Of a stretch of DNA of 40,730 nucleotides, positions 40,404 through 40,730 are shown one piece after another (the stretch's first letter is position 1; each line of letters starts with the position of its first letter). The translations under genes and the position numbers were made by a program. This stretch comes from UBA7672 sp040398465 (GTDB lineage: Bacteria > Pseudomonadota > Alphaproteobacteria > Caulobacterales > Hyphomonadaceae), in NCBI GenBank assembly GCA_040398465.1, contig JBBAUA010000032.1, positions 1 through 40,730 on the forward strand, given 5' to 3'. The notes below the pieces were generated by a model. It did no database searches. It saw only the letters and a list, made by a program, of their open reading frames with translations, and was not told the origin of the DNA.

Positions 40404-40679
40404 GTGGATCAGGAGCTCATCATCAACATCGTCGGCGTCGGCGCAGGCCTTTGTTCGATGGTGAGCTTCGTTCCGCAGATCGGGAAGATCTGGAAAACGA
40501 AGTCTGTGGAAGGCGTGTCGCTGAAGATGTTTACAGTGACCGTTACCGCTTTCGTGCTTTGGACGACCTATGGCGTCCTGCTCGGTTCGTGGCCGATCGC
40601 GGTATCGAACGCCGTGTGCCTCTGCCTGTCGCTGGCGATCGTTGCGCTGCGCCTGAAATTTGGCGACGGCGCGACCTAG
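40404..40679 (+). CDS. SemiSWEET family sugar transporter
   Basis: This 91-residue protein has three transmembrane helices (about residues 5-24, 40-60 and 64-84) and the PQ-loop motif VSFVPQIGKIWKTKS, the signature of bacterial SemiSWEETs, which dimerise to form sugar uniporters. The start is GTG at 40404, following the hemerythrin stop at 5 nt; the ribosome site is weak. The usual family length is 85-100 residues. Substrates for bacterial members include sucrose and glucose, but none can be assigned here. Beyond it, 40680-40730 holds no feature. Confidence 0.88.
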   Translation: MDQELIINIVGVGAGLCSMVSFVPQIGKIWKTKSVEGVSLKMFTVTVTAFVLWTTYGVLLGSWPIAVSNAVCLCLSLAIVALRLKFGDGAT

Positions 40680-40730
40680 TCCATTCCAGGGTATCGCGGG
40701 AATTGCGGCAAGGTGTGGATGTCAGCGACC

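Overview
The window looks like a chromosomal segment of a GC-rich alphaproteobacterium. The gene content (EcfG-type promoter, alphaproteobacterial H-NS-like protein, short CCCTCATCCTGAGGAG / CGAAGGACGAGGG palindromic repeats, selD/mnmH, TonB receptor, valine catabolism) fits Caulobacterales, Hyphomonadaceae or a relative. The exact placement is inference. No phage, transposase, plasmid or CRISPR signature is visible. One 100-N scaffold gap (7925-8024) lies inside a gene and is flanked by an identical 55-bp sequence, so it is very probably an assembly artefact.

Layout. 1-2168 (minus): operon of a DUF442 sulfur-transferase-like protein, an MBL-fold hydrolase and a histidine phosphatase. 2305-4157 (plus): oppB-oppC permeases. 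Their likely partner, the lipoprotein oppA (6332-8085), is separated from them by a minus-strand operon (4237-6199) with a secreted ACYD-motif protein, a membrane-anchored LuxR regulator, a VOC protein and DUF4199. 8098-10816: repeats, then an acyl-CoA ligase translationally coupled to a DUF1499 membrane protein. 11051-14500: lipoprotein glycerophosphodiesterase, a 565-bp non-coding stretch, GTP-dependent PEP carboxykinase and a bidirectional terminator. 14538-16407 (minus): lipoprotein, haloacid dehalogenase, MmcQ/YjbR. 16566-18695 (plus): a mesaconyl-C4-CoA hydratase-like gene and a mesaconyl-CoA C1-C4 CoA transferase-like gene, the pair known from the 3-hydroxypropionate bicycle. 18748-20826 (minus): ZnuD-like TonB receptor with a Zur-like palindrome. 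20972-23350: CDP-alcohol phosphatidyltransferase and a soluble globin-coupled chemoreceptor. 23478-27517: mmsB and mmsA flanking a DUF2306 membrane protein and a lipoprotein START-like protein. 27607-30583: HAD phosphatase, a secreted LPMO-like protein with a predicted mature N-terminal histidine, a small lipoprotein and a TPR protein. 30587-32777: divergent selD and mnmH. 32774-36808: acyl-CoA dehydrogenase, then a formaldehyde-detoxification unit (frmA, secreted unknown, fghA). 36927-40679: H-NS-like protein, tRNA(CAT), FAD oxidoreductase, a small stress-type membrane protein, a hypothetical membrane protein, a hemerythrin and a SemiSWEET.

How it fits together. The metabolic theme is acyl-CoA and C3-C5 carbon handling: fatty acid activation, acyl-CoA dehydrogenation, valine degradation, mesaconyl/citramalyl-CoA interconversion, PEP synthesis, and glutathione-dependent formaldehyde oxidation. 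Metal and redox themes (zinc receptor, heme sensor, hemerythrin, selenophosphate, possible copper protein) recur. The points most worth following up are the Mct/Meh pair, the LPMO-like protein with its operator-like palindrome, the possible attenuator-like leader of the hemerythrin gene, and the membrane-LuxR operon.
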